Source: Candidatus Tisiphia endosymbiont of Nedyus quadrimaculatus (GTDB lineage: Bacteria; Pseudomonadota; Alphaproteobacteria; Rickettsiales; Rickettsiaceae). From it: a DNA stretch of 64,000 bases. A program made the position numbers and the translations under genes. The stretch is from contig NZ_OZ060452.1 of assembly GCF_964059235.1 (NCBI RefSeq), positions 1,364,001 to 1,428,000 on the forward strand, read 5' to 3'. This document shows positions 24,585 to 33,686 of the stretch, in pieces (the stretch's first letter is position 1; each line of letters starts with the position of its first letter). The notes beneath the pieces are model-generated. The model made no database searches. It worked only from the letters and a program-made list of their open reading frames with translations, and was not told where the DNA came from.

Positions 24585-25013
24585 ATGTTTTTTATACGTT
24601 TATTAAATATGATTAAAAAATATGTAGCAATAATATTTATGGTTTGTATAGGTGAGCTTATTTTGCTTCACTATGCTGCTAAAGCTTCCCCTCTTTTTCA
24701 GGGGCTTAGTATATTACTAACTATTTGTTCGTTTATATTATTGATTTTGGCTAATGAATATTATCTTAAAAATAAGAGTGGAAAAATCTATATTATTTTA
24801 GATTTCCTGATTATAAGCACTTTTGCGTTATGTAGCTGGTTAGGAATAACAATTATATTTATTATCGTAGATATTTACGATAACAAACCTTTAAGCAGTT
24901 GGTCTGAATATTGCTATATGAATAGAAAAGCTGCATATTTTGTATTTTTACCATGGATATTTCTTAATGCTTTCAAAGCATTAAGAGCTCTTTGTAAGAA
25001 AGATAAGAAATAA
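24585..25013 (+). CDS. Hypothetical membrane protein
   Basis: A 142-residue protein I do not recognise. It has four hydrophobic segments: YVAIIFMVCIGELILLHYA, LSILLTICSFILLILA, IILDFLIISTFALCSWLGIT with FIIV after it, and AAYFVFLPWIFLNAF. The C-terminus is basic (CKKDKK). A second ATG is nine codons in (MIKKYVAI). It ends in a shared hairpin with the convergent queA gene. No partner gene indicates its role. Confidence 0.6.
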   Translation: MFFIRLLNMIKKYVAIIFMVCIGELILLHYAAKASPLFQGLSILLTICSFILLILANEYYLKNKSGKIYIILDFLIISTFALCSWLGITIIFIIVDIYDNKPLSSWSEYCYMNRKAAYFVFLPWIFLNAFKALRALCKKDKK

Positions 25014-25031
25014 TAATTCTTATCTTTCTTA
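24995..25031. terminator. Bidirectional hairpin between convergent genes
   Basis: A perfect 15-bp inverted repeat, TAAGAAAGATAAGAA, with a 7-base loop. It covers the stop codons of the membrane protein gene (plus) and queA (minus). The stem is AT-rich, but the position fits a shared terminator. Confidence 0.65.
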
Positions 25032-26057
25032 TAGCTTTTTATAAAGAAGCATTGCATCACCATAACTAAAAAACCGCATTCTCTTATCTATAGCATATTT
25101 GTAGATATTAGTTATTTCCTGATAACCAGCAAACGCACAAACTAACATGAATAATGTAGACTTTGGCAAATGGAAGTTGGTAACTAACATATCCACAATT
25201 TGAAATTTAAATCCTGGTCTAATAAAAATGGTTGTTTCAAATTCTCCGTCTTGTATTTGTCCATCAATGATACTGCTTTCTAACGCCCGTAAGGACGTCG
25301 TTCCCACGGCTATTATCCGTCGGTTTTCTTTTTTTGCCTTATTAATGATATCTACAGTTTTTTTATCTATATGATAATATTCTGAATGCATTTTATGTTG
25401 ATCCAAATCCTCAGTTTTAACTGGTAGGAACGTCCCTGCCCCAACATGCAAAGTAATAAAAGCAGTTTCAATATTTTTTGCTTTAATTAATGCAAGTAAT
25501 TCATCAGAAAAATGTAGCCCTGCAGTTGGAGCGGCTACTGCTCCAAGGTTCTTACTATAAACTGTTTGGTATCTATTATTATCCTCTAGTAAATTTTCGT
25601 GCCTCTTTATATAAGGAGGTAACGGAATTTCACCATATTTCTCTAAAAATTCAAAAACTGAAATATTATCTAGAAAAAATTCGACCTCAACCTGCCCCAT
25701 TACAAGTTTTTTACTTATAATAATCTTATTACAACCAAAATCAAATTGATCTCCTTCATTAAGTCTTTTTGAAGGCCTGGCAAAACCATGCCAATAATTA
25801 TTATTTATTGGCTTATTTAGGTATAAATCGATCTTTTTCCCATCTTTATTCAATAGCAATTTGGCTTTAATAACTTTACTATCATTAAACACCATTAAAT
25901 CACTAGGGCATAGATAGTCAATTATATCATAAAACTTGGTCTGCACTAAGTGATTATTTGGTACAGCTATCAACAAATTAGACTCATCTCGTTTTTTTTC
26001 TGGTTTCTGAGCTATTAACTCAGTCGGTAAGGTAAAATCAAAATCAGATAATTTCAT
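25029..26057 (-). CDS. queA: S-adenosylmethionine:tRNA ribosyltransferase-isomerase
   Basis: QueA makes epoxyqueuosine in tRNA, the penultimate step of queuosine synthesis. 342 residues, normal. Motifs: MKLSDFDFTLPTELIAQKP, LMVFNDSKVIKAKLL, the long signature AVAAPTAGLHFS (about residue 175), TLHVGAGTFLPVKTEDLDQH, HSEYYHI and AVGTTSLRALES, with YGDAMLL at the end. The gene is complete and convergent with the upstream membrane protein gene. Confidence 0.96.
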   Translation of the reverse strand: MKLSDFDFTLPTELIAQKPEKKRDESNLLIAVPNNHLVQTKFYDIIDYLCPSDLMVFNDSKVIKAKLLLNKDGKKIDLYLNKPINNNYWHGFARPSKRLNEGDQFDFGCNKIIISKKLVMGQVEVEFFLDNISVFEFLEKYGEIPLPPYIKRHENLLEDNNRYQTVYSKNLGAVAAPTAGLHFSDELLALIKAKNIETAFITLHVGAGTFLPVKTEDLDQHKMHSEYYHIDKKTVDIINKAKKENRRIIAVGTTSLRALESSIIDGQIQDGEFETTIFIRPGFKFQIVDMLVTNFHLPKSTLFMLVCAFAGYQEITNIYKYAIDKRMRFFSYGDAMLLYKKL

Positions 26058-26186
26058 TAGATATCTTCAAAGAGTTTGGACGATTATGTTTAAATATAAT
26101 CACTCCGTCAATGATTATTTCACAAATCCCTTGTGTTACTGATCCCTTGTGTTACTGTAATAAATTAGCTATTTAAAACAGGTTCT

Positions 26187-26600
26187 ATGTGCTTATCTAA
26201 GGTTAAAATACTTATAGCAAAGGTGCTATTTGTAATATCTGCATTGGGGACTGTAATTATTATACCAGTTACGGTATATGGAACTGGTGATTCATCTAGG
26301 CATGAGGCAGTAGCACTTTTTAATACTCCATTGGTTATTAATGAAAAACGAGCATTTGAACAGTTTAAAAAACAGTTGGGTGTTAACCGACCCAACTCTT
26401 ACCTAACTAAGGTGGCTAGTTTTTTCTATAAAAAACAAGGACAAAATGAATTCCCACTAGGAGAGCTGAATATTGAACTTACTTCTTCTGAACTTTATGA
26501 TGATATAGCCCCTGATGAACCTTATGTGAATATAGAAAAAACAAAAAAAAAATCAGGAGGATACAACCGATGGACAACAACCAATAATGCCAGTAGCTAA
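26187..26600 (+). CDS. N-terminal fragment of an autotransporter surface protein (frame-split)
   Basis: 137 residues with an N-terminal signal sequence (LIAKVLFVISALGTVIIIPV, probable cleavage near VYGTG) and then an exported-type domain (FEQFKKQLGVNRPNSYLTKV ...). The frame runs into a 10-A tract at 26543-26552 and ends 16 codons later. In the next frame the sequence KNQEDTTDGQQPI joins smoothly to the downstream open frame, which lacks a signal peptide but has the repeat and barrel domains. The two frames are therefore one gene. Skipping one base (nine A instead of ten) would restore it. Confidence 0.75.
   Translation: MCLSKVKILIAKVLFVISALGTVIIIPVTVYGTGDSSRHEAVALFNTPLVINEKRAFEQFKKQLGVNRPNSYLTKVASFFYKKQGQNEFPLGELNIELTSSELYDDIAPDEPYVNIEKTKKKSGGYNRWTTTNNASS
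26543..26552 (+). other. Poly-A tract at the autotransporter frame break
   Basis: Ten consecutive A at the point where the reading frame of the signal-peptide part must change by one base to enter the passenger/barrel part. Candidate site of slippage, phase variation, or assembly error. Confidence 0.7.
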
Positions 26601-28467
26601 TGTACCACAACAAGCAGGATTAGAAGGAGTTGGAGCAGGATATAATCCTGCCCCACTTCTATTTCCTAATAATGTACAACAACAAAGAGAAGATGGAGAC
26701 GAAGTTAGAAGACCACCAATACACGTATATGTACCACAAGATCATCAAGAACAACAAGATCATTTGCAAGTAGATATAGAAGAACATGTACCGCCAGCAG
26801 GAAGAGTACCTACGCCGCTACCTGTACCACCAGTAGAAGAACCAGAAGAAGAACATGTACCGCCAGCAGGAAGAGTACCTACGCCGCTACCTGTACCACC
26901 AGTAGAAGAACCAGAAGAAGAACATGTACCGCCAGCAGGAAGAGTACCTGCACCGCTACCTGTACCACCAGTAGAAGAACCAGAAGAAGAACATGTACCG
27001 CCAGCAGGAAGAGTACCTGCACCGCTACCTGTGCCACCAGTAGAAGAAGCAGAAGAAGAACATGTACCACCAGCAGGAAGAGTACCTGCGCCGCTACCTG
27101 TACCACCAGTAGAAGAAGTAGAAGAAGAACATGCACCACCAGCAGGAAGAGTACCTGTGCCGCTACCTGTACCACCAGTAGAAGAACCAGAAGAAGAACA
27201 TGTACCGCCAGCAGGAAGAGTACCTGCACCGCTACCTGTACCACCAGTAGAAGAAGCAGAAGAAGAATATGTACCGCCAGCAGGAAGAGTACATGCACCA
27301 CCACCTGCACCGCCAGCAGAAGAAGTAGAAGAAGAACATGTACCGCCAGCAGGGGGAGATGGAGCTGTTGGAGTACCGCTAAAAGAAGAAGTACCTACAT
27401 CGCCAGCAGAAGCTATAGCACCACAAGAAAAAGTTGCACAGGTAGCAAGGGTAACAGCAGCATTAGCGGAAGAATTATTACAAAAACAAAAAGAAACAGT
27501 AAGAAATATTGCCTTAGCACTGAATGAAATAATTATCTTGTCTCATGAATTCGCAAACTCATCTATTGATTTAAGATTAAGCGATTTAAAACATCTAAAC
27601 AATCTTTCCCCTCCCGCTGCTGGTGATGAAGATAATATTGTTCCTAAAAATATGTGGGTTAGTGGTACGATAGGTATAACCAAATATAATGGGAAAGGCT
27701 TGTTAAGTAGCTATACTAGCAGAACTAGTACCACAACTATTGGGGGTGATTTAGAGTTACCTAATGGCAACATTATTGGAGGGGCTTATAATTATGTTCT
27801 CTCTCACTTTAAATACAAGAATCATACTGACAAAGTTGCTGCCCACACCCACGTAATATCTATATATGGTCAAACTAACTTGTCTGAGAAACTAATATTA
27901 CAAGGATTTCTTTCCCGTGCTTTTGCTAATGTTTCTGCAAAATTACCAGTACAAAACCAGCTAGCTAAAGCTAAATTTGCTAATAGCTCATATAGTAGTA
28001 AGATAGTAGTTGCTTACAAATCAAAGGTTGGTAAAGCTTTAATTATTCCCCATATTGGGCTTAAATATGGGGGACAGGATATTGCTGGATATGAGGCAAG
28101 CTTTGAAACACAAAGTCTATCGGTAGCTGCTACTAACAGCCGAAGATATTCGGGGCTTATAGGATTTGAAGCAATTATGCCAATGAAGATTAGTGATACT
28201 ACCCAAGTGATTCCTAGATTGTATATGGAAGTCGAAAAGTTTTTACATAATAAGCAGCAGAAGCTTCATATGCAGGTCATGTCCGACCCAAGCAGTAAAG
28301 AGGAAATATTGCTGCTTGAAAAACCTGCTAAATACAACTATAAAATTGGCGGAACTATCACTATAAAACATGGATCAACAGAAATCATGGCAGTATATAA
28401 CTATTTAGCGTCTAATAATAAATATTCAAGCCATCAAGGTTCACTTAAATTAAAATTATCGTTCTAG
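26587..28467 (+). CDS. Autotransporter (Sca-like) passenger repeat and beta-barrel
   Basis: 626 residues forming the main part of a rickettsial-type surface protein. Residues about 65-257 are eight full and one partial 23-residue repeats containing HVPPAGRVPAPLPVPP plus an acidic EE(P/A/V)E linker. Then comes a coiled or helical stretch (VARVTAALAEELLQKQKETV). From about residue 350 to the end lies an autotransporter-type beta domain (MWVSGTIGITKYNGKG, then alternating strands), ending in the aromatic residue LKLKLSF, as required for outer-membrane insertion. The listed ATG is internal; the real start is likely at 26187. It resembles Sca proteins in layout, but no particular Sca is claimed. 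Confidence 0.8.
   Translation: MPVANVPQQAGLEGVGAGYNPAPLLFPNNVQQQREDGDEVRRPPIHVYVPQDHQEQQDHLQVDIEEHVPPAGRVPTPLPVPPVEEPEEEHVPPAGRVPTPLPVPPVEEPEEEHVPPAGRVPAPLPVPPVEEPEEEHVPPAGRVPAPLPVPPVEEAEEEHVPPAGRVPAPLPVPPVEEVEEEHAPPAGRVPVPLPVPPVEEPEEEHVPPAGRVPAPLPVPPVEEAEEEYVPPAGRVHAPPPAPPAEEVEEEHVPPAGGDGAVGVPLKEEVPTSPAEAIAPQEKVAQVARVTAALAEELLQKQKETVRNIALALNEIIILSHEFANSSIDLRLSDLKHLNNLSPPAAGDEDNIVPKNMWVSGTIGITKYNGKGLLSSYTSRTSTTTIGGDLELPNGNIIGGAYNYVLSHFKYKNHTDKVAAHTHVISIYGQTNLSEKLILQGFLSRAFANVSAKLPVQNQLAKAKFANSSYSSKIVVAYKSKVGKALIIPHIGLKYGGQDIAGYEASFETQSLSVAATNSRRYSGLIGFEAIMPMKISDTTQVIPRLYMEVEKFLHNKQQKLHMQVMSDPSSKEEILLLEKPAKYNYKIGGTITIKHGSTEIMAVYNYLASNNKYSSHQGSLKLKLSF
26781..27335 (+). repeat. 69-bp coding tandem repeats
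   Basis: Eight tandem 69-bp units plus a partial ninth. They differ mainly at the third position of the Pro/Ala/Thr codon (VPTP, VPAP, VPVP, VHAP) and in the last residue of the EEPE/EEAE/EEVE linker. The latter units are more diverged, suggesting expansion from the upstream end. Confidence 0.92.
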
Positions 28468-28526
28468 GCTCTTATATCGTGAGGGTTGATGTCATTATAA
28501 AAATAATTATTATTCTAAGCACCTTC

Positions 28527-28619
28527 GATGTCACCCCTGTGAAGGTAGCGGGGTCTAAAAAAATAGCCAAGAAAACTATTTAAACTTTTCTAGACCCCTG
28601 CCTACGCAGGGGTGACATC
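28527..28619. repeat. RPE-like palindromic element
   Basis: CGATGTCACCCCTGTGAAGG and CCTACGCAGGGGTGACATCG around an AT-rich centre. It lies between the autotransporter gene and gyrA, both of which end here. Confidence 0.75.
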
Positions 28620-28704
28620 GAAGGGGAATCAGGGGTAACATCAACCATAACAGGGATGATACTGATAACTTGTTAAACCGAACTCAGGTTATATTTATAT
28701 ATTA

Positions 28705-31395
28705 TCATTCGAGTATATCCACATCTACCTCTTCCTCAGGGCTATCAGCAATCAATGCGGTAGAAACTACTTTTTCTTCTTGTTCGGTTTTGAATAATAT
28801 TACACCACTAGTATTACGACCAGTTATACGTACAGATTCAAGTTTACACCTAATTAGTTTGCCATTATTAGTAATTAACATCAACTCATCAGACATATCA
28901 ACCGGCATTACTCCAACAACTAATCCAGTTTTGTCAGACACATCCATATTAACAATACCGCTACCACCACGGTTAGTAATCCTATATTCGTATGCGGAAC
29001 TTCTTTTTCCGAAACCATTTTCACTAACAGTAAGAATAAATTCTTCTGAAACAGCCATTTCTAAAATCTGTTCTTTATTTAACTGTACATCAAATTCTTC
29101 CGGGGTAAATTCCTTGCCACCCGCTATTAGCAACCTATTCTCTATAGGAATTGATAAATAGGCTTCCCTTTCTTCCATTGTACACGATATTCCTTTTAAT
29201 ATTGTCATAGAAATAACGTAGTCGCTAGAAGCAATCCTCATACCTCTTACACCATCAGAAGTACGGCTTTTAAATACCCTAACTGAACTAGCTGGGAATC
29301 TTATAGCTTTACCAGCTTTGGTTGCCAGTAAAACATGGTCTTCATCCTTACAAACTTTAACATCTATTAAATGGTCATTATCATCAAGCCTAATAGCAAT
29401 TTTACCATTTGATTGAATACGTTTAAAGTCTGATAAATCATTCCTTCTAATATTACCTTGGCTTGTAGCAAAAATAATATTCAAACTGTCCCACTCATCC
29501 TGATTTTCAGGCAATGGCATAATATTATTTATACGTTCTCCTTCTTTTAAAGGTAAAATGTTGACTATTGGTCTTCCTTTACTCTGAGGATTACCAAGTG
29601 GCAGTTTATATAATTTTAAGCTGTATACCTGCCCGGTATTTGAGAAAAACAACATAGGTGTATGAGTACTGCCAACAAATATTTGAGTGGTAATATCTTC
29701 GTCCCTCATTGACAGCCCTGACCTCCCCTTCCCTCCTCGTTTCTGTGCTCTATAGGTAGCAAGAGGTACACGTTTAATATAACCGCCCAATGTCACGGTC
29801 ACAACCATTTCTTCTCTTTGGATAAGATCCTCAATATCTTGATCAAAATCACCTAATTCAATGCTAGTAAGGCGGGGGGTAGCGAATTCATCTTTGATTC
29901 TAATTAACTCATTTTTTAGGATCTCTAGAAGTTTCTCACGTGATGCTAGAATGTCAGTATAACCCCTAATCTCCGTAGCTAGTTCCGCAAGATCATTTTC
30001 TAATTTATTCTTCTCCATAGCAGTTAAACGTTGCAATCGCATTTCAAGAATTGCTTTTGTTTGTGTTTCAGTAAAATAACATTTACCATCATCTGCTATC
30101 ATTGCTCTATCATCAACAAGTTTTACTAGATCTATTATAGATGACGCATCCCAAGTTCTTTGCATTAGTTGCTCTTTAGCACTTGCCGGATCATTGGAAG
30201 ATTTAATTATTCTAATAACCTCATCAATGTTACTAACCGCAATCATTAGTCCCAATAAAATATGAGCCTTATCACGAGCCTTATTTAACAAATATATCGT
30301 CCTGCGAGTTATTACTATTTCTCTAAAATTGACAAAAGCAGCTATCACTTCTTTTAAGTTCATAACTTCTGGTAGCCCATCTCTTAGAGCTAACATAATC
30401 ACACCAAAACTAGTTTGTAGCTGGGTATAGGAATATATTTGATTCAGCACCACTTCTGTTACAGCATCTTTCTTTATTTCAATTACTACTCGAATACCAT
30501 CCTTATTTGATTCATCTCTAAGATCACTGATACCTTCAATACGTTTTTCCTTGACTAGTTCGGCAATTTTCTCAACCAATTTCGCTTTATTAACCATATA
30601 TGGTATTTCTGTAATAATAATAGCCTGCCTATTATTAGCAATCTCTTCAATTTCGCTGCGTCCTCTAATTAGAATACTCCCCCTACCCGTTAAATAAGCC
30701 GACCTAATACCGCTTGTACCAAGTACTATACCAGCAGTAGGAAAATCAGGTCCTTTAACTACGGTCATAAGTTCTAATATTTCTACATCATTATTATCAA
30801 CATATAGGCAGCAAGCATCAATTATTTCTCCAAGATTATGAGGAGGAATATTGGTAGCCATGCCAACAGCAATACCATTAGTTCCGTTCACCAAGAGATT
30901 GGGAAACATTGACGGCAATACCGTAGGCTCCCTCTCAGAGCCATCATAATTTGGCGTAAAATCAACGGTTTCTTTATCAATATCTTCGAGCAATGTATGA
31001 GTAACTTTAGCAAGTCTTGACTCTGTATACCTCATAGCAGCAGCAGCATCACCATCTCGTGAACCAAAATTACCCTGCCCATCAACGAGCAGTACTCTTA
31101 AAGAAAAGTCCTGTGCCATCCTCACTAATGAGTCATAAATTGCAGCATCACTATGCGGATGGTATTTACCCATCACATCACCGACAGTTCTTGCTGACTT
31201 ACGATAAGGTTTGTTAAAGTAATTAGATGCTTCATACATTGCATAAAGGATTCTGCGATGCACTGGCTTTAGACCATCACGTACATCTGGAATTGCCCTA
31301 CTAACAATTACACTCATAGCATAATCTAAGTAAGAGCCTTTCATCTCATCTTCAATGCTAATAGATATTAAGTTTTGACGATCTAAATTAGTCAC
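28705..31395 (-). CDS. gyrA: DNA gyrase subunit A
   Basis: The type II topoisomerase subunit that breaks and rejoins DNA during negative supercoiling. 896 residues. The catalytic tyrosine lies in [12 protein letters not shown]-adjacent [10 protein letters not shown]. The breakage domain also has [20 protein letters not shown], and the GyrA-box [10 protein letters not shown] lies near residue 557, with C-terminal beta-pinwheel repeats. The quinolone-determining segment reads [20 protein letters not shown]: Ser replaces the usual Gly81 (E. coli numbering) and Ala occupies position 83. The acidic C-terminus ([10 protein letters not shown]) is typical. Confidence 0.97.
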   Translation of the reverse strand: MTNLDRQNLISISIEDEMKGSYLDYAMSVIVSRAIPDVRDGLKPVHRRILYAMYEASNYFNKPYRKSARTVGDVMGKYHPHSDAAIYDSLVRMAQDFSLRVLLVDGQGNFGSRDGDAAAAMRYTESRLAKVTHTLLEDIDKETVDFTPNYDGSEREPTVLPSMFPNLLVNGTNGIAVGMATNIPPHNLGEIIDACCLYVDNNDVEILELMTVVKGPDFPTAGIVLGTSGIRSAYLTGRGSILIRGRSEIEEIANNRQAIIITEIPYMVNKAKLVEKIAELVKEKRIEGISDLRDESNKDGIRVVIEIKKDAVTEVVLNQIYSYTQLQTSFGVIMLALRDGLPEVMNLKEVIAAFVNFREIVITRRTIYLLNKARDKAHILLGLMIAVSNIDEVIRIIKSSNDPASAKEQLMQRTWDASSIIDLVKLVDDRAMIADDGKCYFTETQTKAILEMRLQRLTAMEKNKLENDLAELATEIRGYTDILASREKLLEILKNELIRIKDEFATPRLTSIELGDFDQDIEDLIQREEMVVTVTLGGYIKRVPLATYRAQKRGGKGRSGLSMRDEDITTQIFVGSTHTPMLFFSNTGQVYSLKLYKLPLGNPQSKGRPIVNILPLKEGERINNIMPLPENQDEWDSLNIIFATSQGNIRRNDLSDFKRIQSNGKIAIRLDDNDHLIDVKVCKDEDHVLLATKAGKAIRFPASSVRVFKSRTSDGVRGMRIASSDYVISMTILKGISCTMEEREAYLSIPIENRLLIAGGKEFTPEEFDVQLNKEQILEMAVSEEFILTVSENGFGKRSSAYEYRITNRGGSGIVNMDVSDKTGLVVGVMPVDMSDELMLITNNGKLIRCKLESVRITGRNTSGVILFKTEQEEKVVSTALIADSPEEEVDVDILE

Positions 31396-31608
31396 AGTTA
31401 GAACCTACATTTATTAAAGTAATATTAGAGTAGTTTAAGTATATTACATATTCCGAAAAAAATCTATTGCTGAATGAGCGTAGACTAGCTGGAAAAGCTA
31501 TTTTTTTCCAAGTAGTAGCTATAACCCGATTAACTATAGACGTTTGTGAATTTGACGTAATGTTGGTTGAGATTTTATTGTAAGTATTTAATAATTCACC
31601 TTACGTAT

Positions 31609-31735
31609 AGCATTTAAAAATTGCAGAAAAGTACAAGACGTCTATTAGCGAGACCACGTGAGTGTAGTGGCAATCCACATTCATTAGATTGCTTCGTCGC
31701 TGCGTCGCAGCTCCTCGCAATGACGCAATTTTACT
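31609..31735. repeat. Family C-related repeat, left part only
   Basis: GCATTTAAAAATTGCAGAAA then GTACAAGACG and CGAGACCACGTGAGTGTAGT, matching 50525-50650, followed by CTCCTCGCAATGACGC. The right terminal repeat is missing. The remainder of 31396-31759 is AT-rich without recognisable genes. Confidence 0.65.
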
Positions 31736-31759
31736 ATGGCTAAATACTAATCTGGTTAG

Positions 31760-33091
31760 CTATACATAACATCTTTTTTTAGATTGCCTGAATTTCAGAT
31801 AAATTGGCAGGCTAAATAGCGTTAGAACCCTTATAACATAATAATAACGATAATCGGATGCCATAGTAGCAAAAAATAGTACTATTGAAAAAACAATAGA
31901 TATTGCTACGATATATGCCAAAATAACTTTCTCTGGATTATTAGATTGTTTATTTGTTAGAATAGATATTAAATACACAAATGTTAGTATAAAACTAATA
32001 AGATTTATTGTTAAAATCTTTGGATATAATTTTAAATATTTAATTGTCCAATTTTTTAAGTAATTCTTTTTAATATCCATACCATGTTTTTGAGCTTCGT
32101 TAAGTTCAATAAAGGCGTAATGATGGAATCCCCAGTTTTTCATTAACATAACAAAATTCATTGTACGATGTTTAAGAAAATCTAGTGGATAGTAAGTAAT
32201 GGTTTGTTTATAAGCAGATTCCATTTCTTGTAACTTTATAGGATCTGTTGTAGAGGCATAAATCCTAGTATCACCAAAAATTAATGGATCAACCCACCTA
32301 GGAGTATAATGAACTTTAAGCTTTTCAAAACTATATAAATCTAGGTCTTCTTTAACATATTTTGGCACTAAATCATCATTATTGATAGCAACACTTACTC
32401 CAGCAATATCAAATAATTGACGTAATTGCTCTGCATGACTTTCAGCGGAAAAATGCTTAGTAAGTTTAGCATTACCATACATTATTGATAGCGAAATGAT
32501 GCAGGTTAGTATTATTCTTATTAACAAGCTAGTTTTAAGATAAATTGACAATACAAACAAAATCAGAATTGGAGCTATAAATTGTGCTTGAAATTTAACA
32601 CCAACAATATAAAAAACAATTGACAATAATCCAATAACTACCAATAAAGGAGCAGGTTTTTGGCGATAAGTATAAAAAATACAAGTAGCTACTATAAAAA
32701 AATTACCAAAGGTAAAAGCTACATCTTTCCAAATTGTTCCAGATTGGGATAATACATTAGGTAGAAATGGTATTACAAAATAAAGATATCTATATTTATT
32801 TTGTGAGTCAGCATAAAAAAGCAATAATATACCTCCCCACAAAAACACTAAATGCAATAATAGCATTATCTGTGGACCTTGATAGATATAATTGAGTAAC
32901 GACCATACCATTGACATTAAAGGTGGATGATGTGTAGAATAGCTCCCACTAACGCTTTGTCCATATTGATCGAAACTATCAAACGACATCCCCCCAGGAT
33001 AGGCAGAGGCAAAATGTAAAGACATTAAGAATAAACACAAAATGACAGGGTAATATTTACGCAAAAACTCTGTATAGCAATTCATGTTCAC
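31760..33091 (-). CDS. Multi-pass membrane protein, possible GT-C-type glycosyltransferase
   Basis: 443 residues with about ten to eleven hydrophobic segments. An extracytoplasmic loop near the N-terminus reads GGMSFDSFDQYGQSVSGSYS followed by THHPPLMSMVWSLL. This acidic-then-HP arrangement before the second segment is characteristic of GT-C-fold lipid-linked sugar transferases. Later parts: PNVLSQSGTIWKDVAFTFGN and a soluble loop with RWVDPLIFGDTRIY. The donor and acceptor are unknown; envelope polysaccharide or protein glycosylation is only inferred. It is transcribed away from rnpB. The signal-like N-terminus (KYYPVILCLFLMSLHFASA) is the first membrane segment. Confidence 0.6.
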   Translation of the reverse strand: MNMNCYTEFLRKYYPVILCLFLMSLHFASAYPGGMSFDSFDQYGQSVSGSYSTHHPPLMSMVWSLLNYIYQGPQIMLLLHLVFLWGGILLLFYADSQNKYRYLYFVIPFLPNVLSQSGTIWKDVAFTFGNFFIVATCIFYTYRQKPAPLLVVIGLLSIVFYIVGVKFQAQFIAPILILFVLSIYLKTSLLIRIILTCIISLSIMYGNAKLTKHFSAESHAEQLRQLFDIAGVSVAINNDDLVPKYVKEDLDLYSFEKLKVHYTPRWVDPLIFGDTRIYASTTDPIKLQEMESAYKQTITYYPLDFLKHRTMNFVMLMKNWGFHHYAFIELNEAQKHGMDIKKNYLKNWTIKYLKLYPKILTINLISFILTFVYLISILTNKQSNNPEKVILAYIVAISIVFSIVLFFATMASDYRYYYVIRVLTLFSLPIYLKFRQSKKRCYV

Positions 33092-33130
33092 AATTTATTA
33101 TTTCAAAAACTCAATTTCGGATTAATTTCA

Positions 33131-33163
33131 TTTTGGATTAAAATTAAAAATTTTAATCCAAAA
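33131..33163 (-). terminator. Candidate hairpin downstream of rnpB
   Basis: A perfect 15-bp inverted repeat, TTTTGGATTAAAATT, with a 3-base loop, 17 bases past the rnpB 3' end. No strong U-tract follows, so the terminator role is tentative. Confidence 0.5.
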
Positions 33164-33179
33164 CTGAGGTTGCAAATAT

Positions 33180-33571
33180 GATGGTCTATAAGCCGGATTT
33201 TGTATAAATAATATTTCTATTACCTACTGCAGTTATTTATCTAGGATAAATATTACCATTTATCTCAAGCGATCCACCCACATTACTGCTAGTCAGAGAT
33301 GCCTAGGAACACGTAAGTTCTGTAATGCCTATTTGATCTTGCTCTTGGTGGGGTTTTCCATGCGTAGCTTGTTGCCAACCTACCGGTATGCTCTTACCAC
33401 ACCATTTCACCCTTACCAAAATTTGATAACAAAGTTTGGCGGTATATTTTCTGCGGCACTTTCCCTAAAAGATTACTCTTCCGCTGGACGTTAACCAGCA
33501 CCATATCTCTGTAGAGTCCGGACTTTCCTCGTAAATTCTAGTATAGATCTTTACGCAACTGCACGACCATC
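33180..33571 (-). ncRNA. rnpB: RNase P RNA
   Basis: The catalytic RNA that matures tRNA 5' ends. The universally conserved GAGGAAAGTCCGGAC is on the minus strand (complement at 33518-33532), and the 3' end has the conserved AAATCCGGCTTATAGACC region (complement near 33183-33201). The P1 helix pairs GATGGTC at the 5' end with GACCATC at the 3' end, which sets the boundaries at 33571 and 33180 (392 nt). It is class A in layout. A strong promoter sits immediately upstream. Confidence 0.96.
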
Positions 33572-33577
33572 GAAGTG

Positions 33578-33606
33578 ATTATGTTTTAATATAGTTGTCT
33601 CGTCAA
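33578..33606 (-). promoter_or_regulatory. Sigma-70 promoter of rnpB
   Basis: On the minus strand TTGACG (complement at 33601-33606), a 17-bp spacer and CATAAT (complement at 33578-33583) end six bases before the first base of the P1 helix. Spacing and position are as expected for the start of rnpB. Confidence 0.78.
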
Positions 33607-33686
33607 TGATTTTTTTTATTAGATCACTTAGTGCTAGTTAAAAACCTGCTATTATTGATCTTTTCAATATAATAATAGTTAAATTT

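Noticed and set aside
26879-27310. Minus-strand open frame of 143 codons rich in Leu and Val
   Set aside because: It is the shadow of the 69-bp coding repeats on the opposite strand; its repetitive LLLVVQVAAQVLFLL pattern only mirrors the Pro-rich frame.
28670-29161. 163-codon plus-strand frame opposite the gyrA end
   Set aside because: Complementary to a secure gyrA frame.
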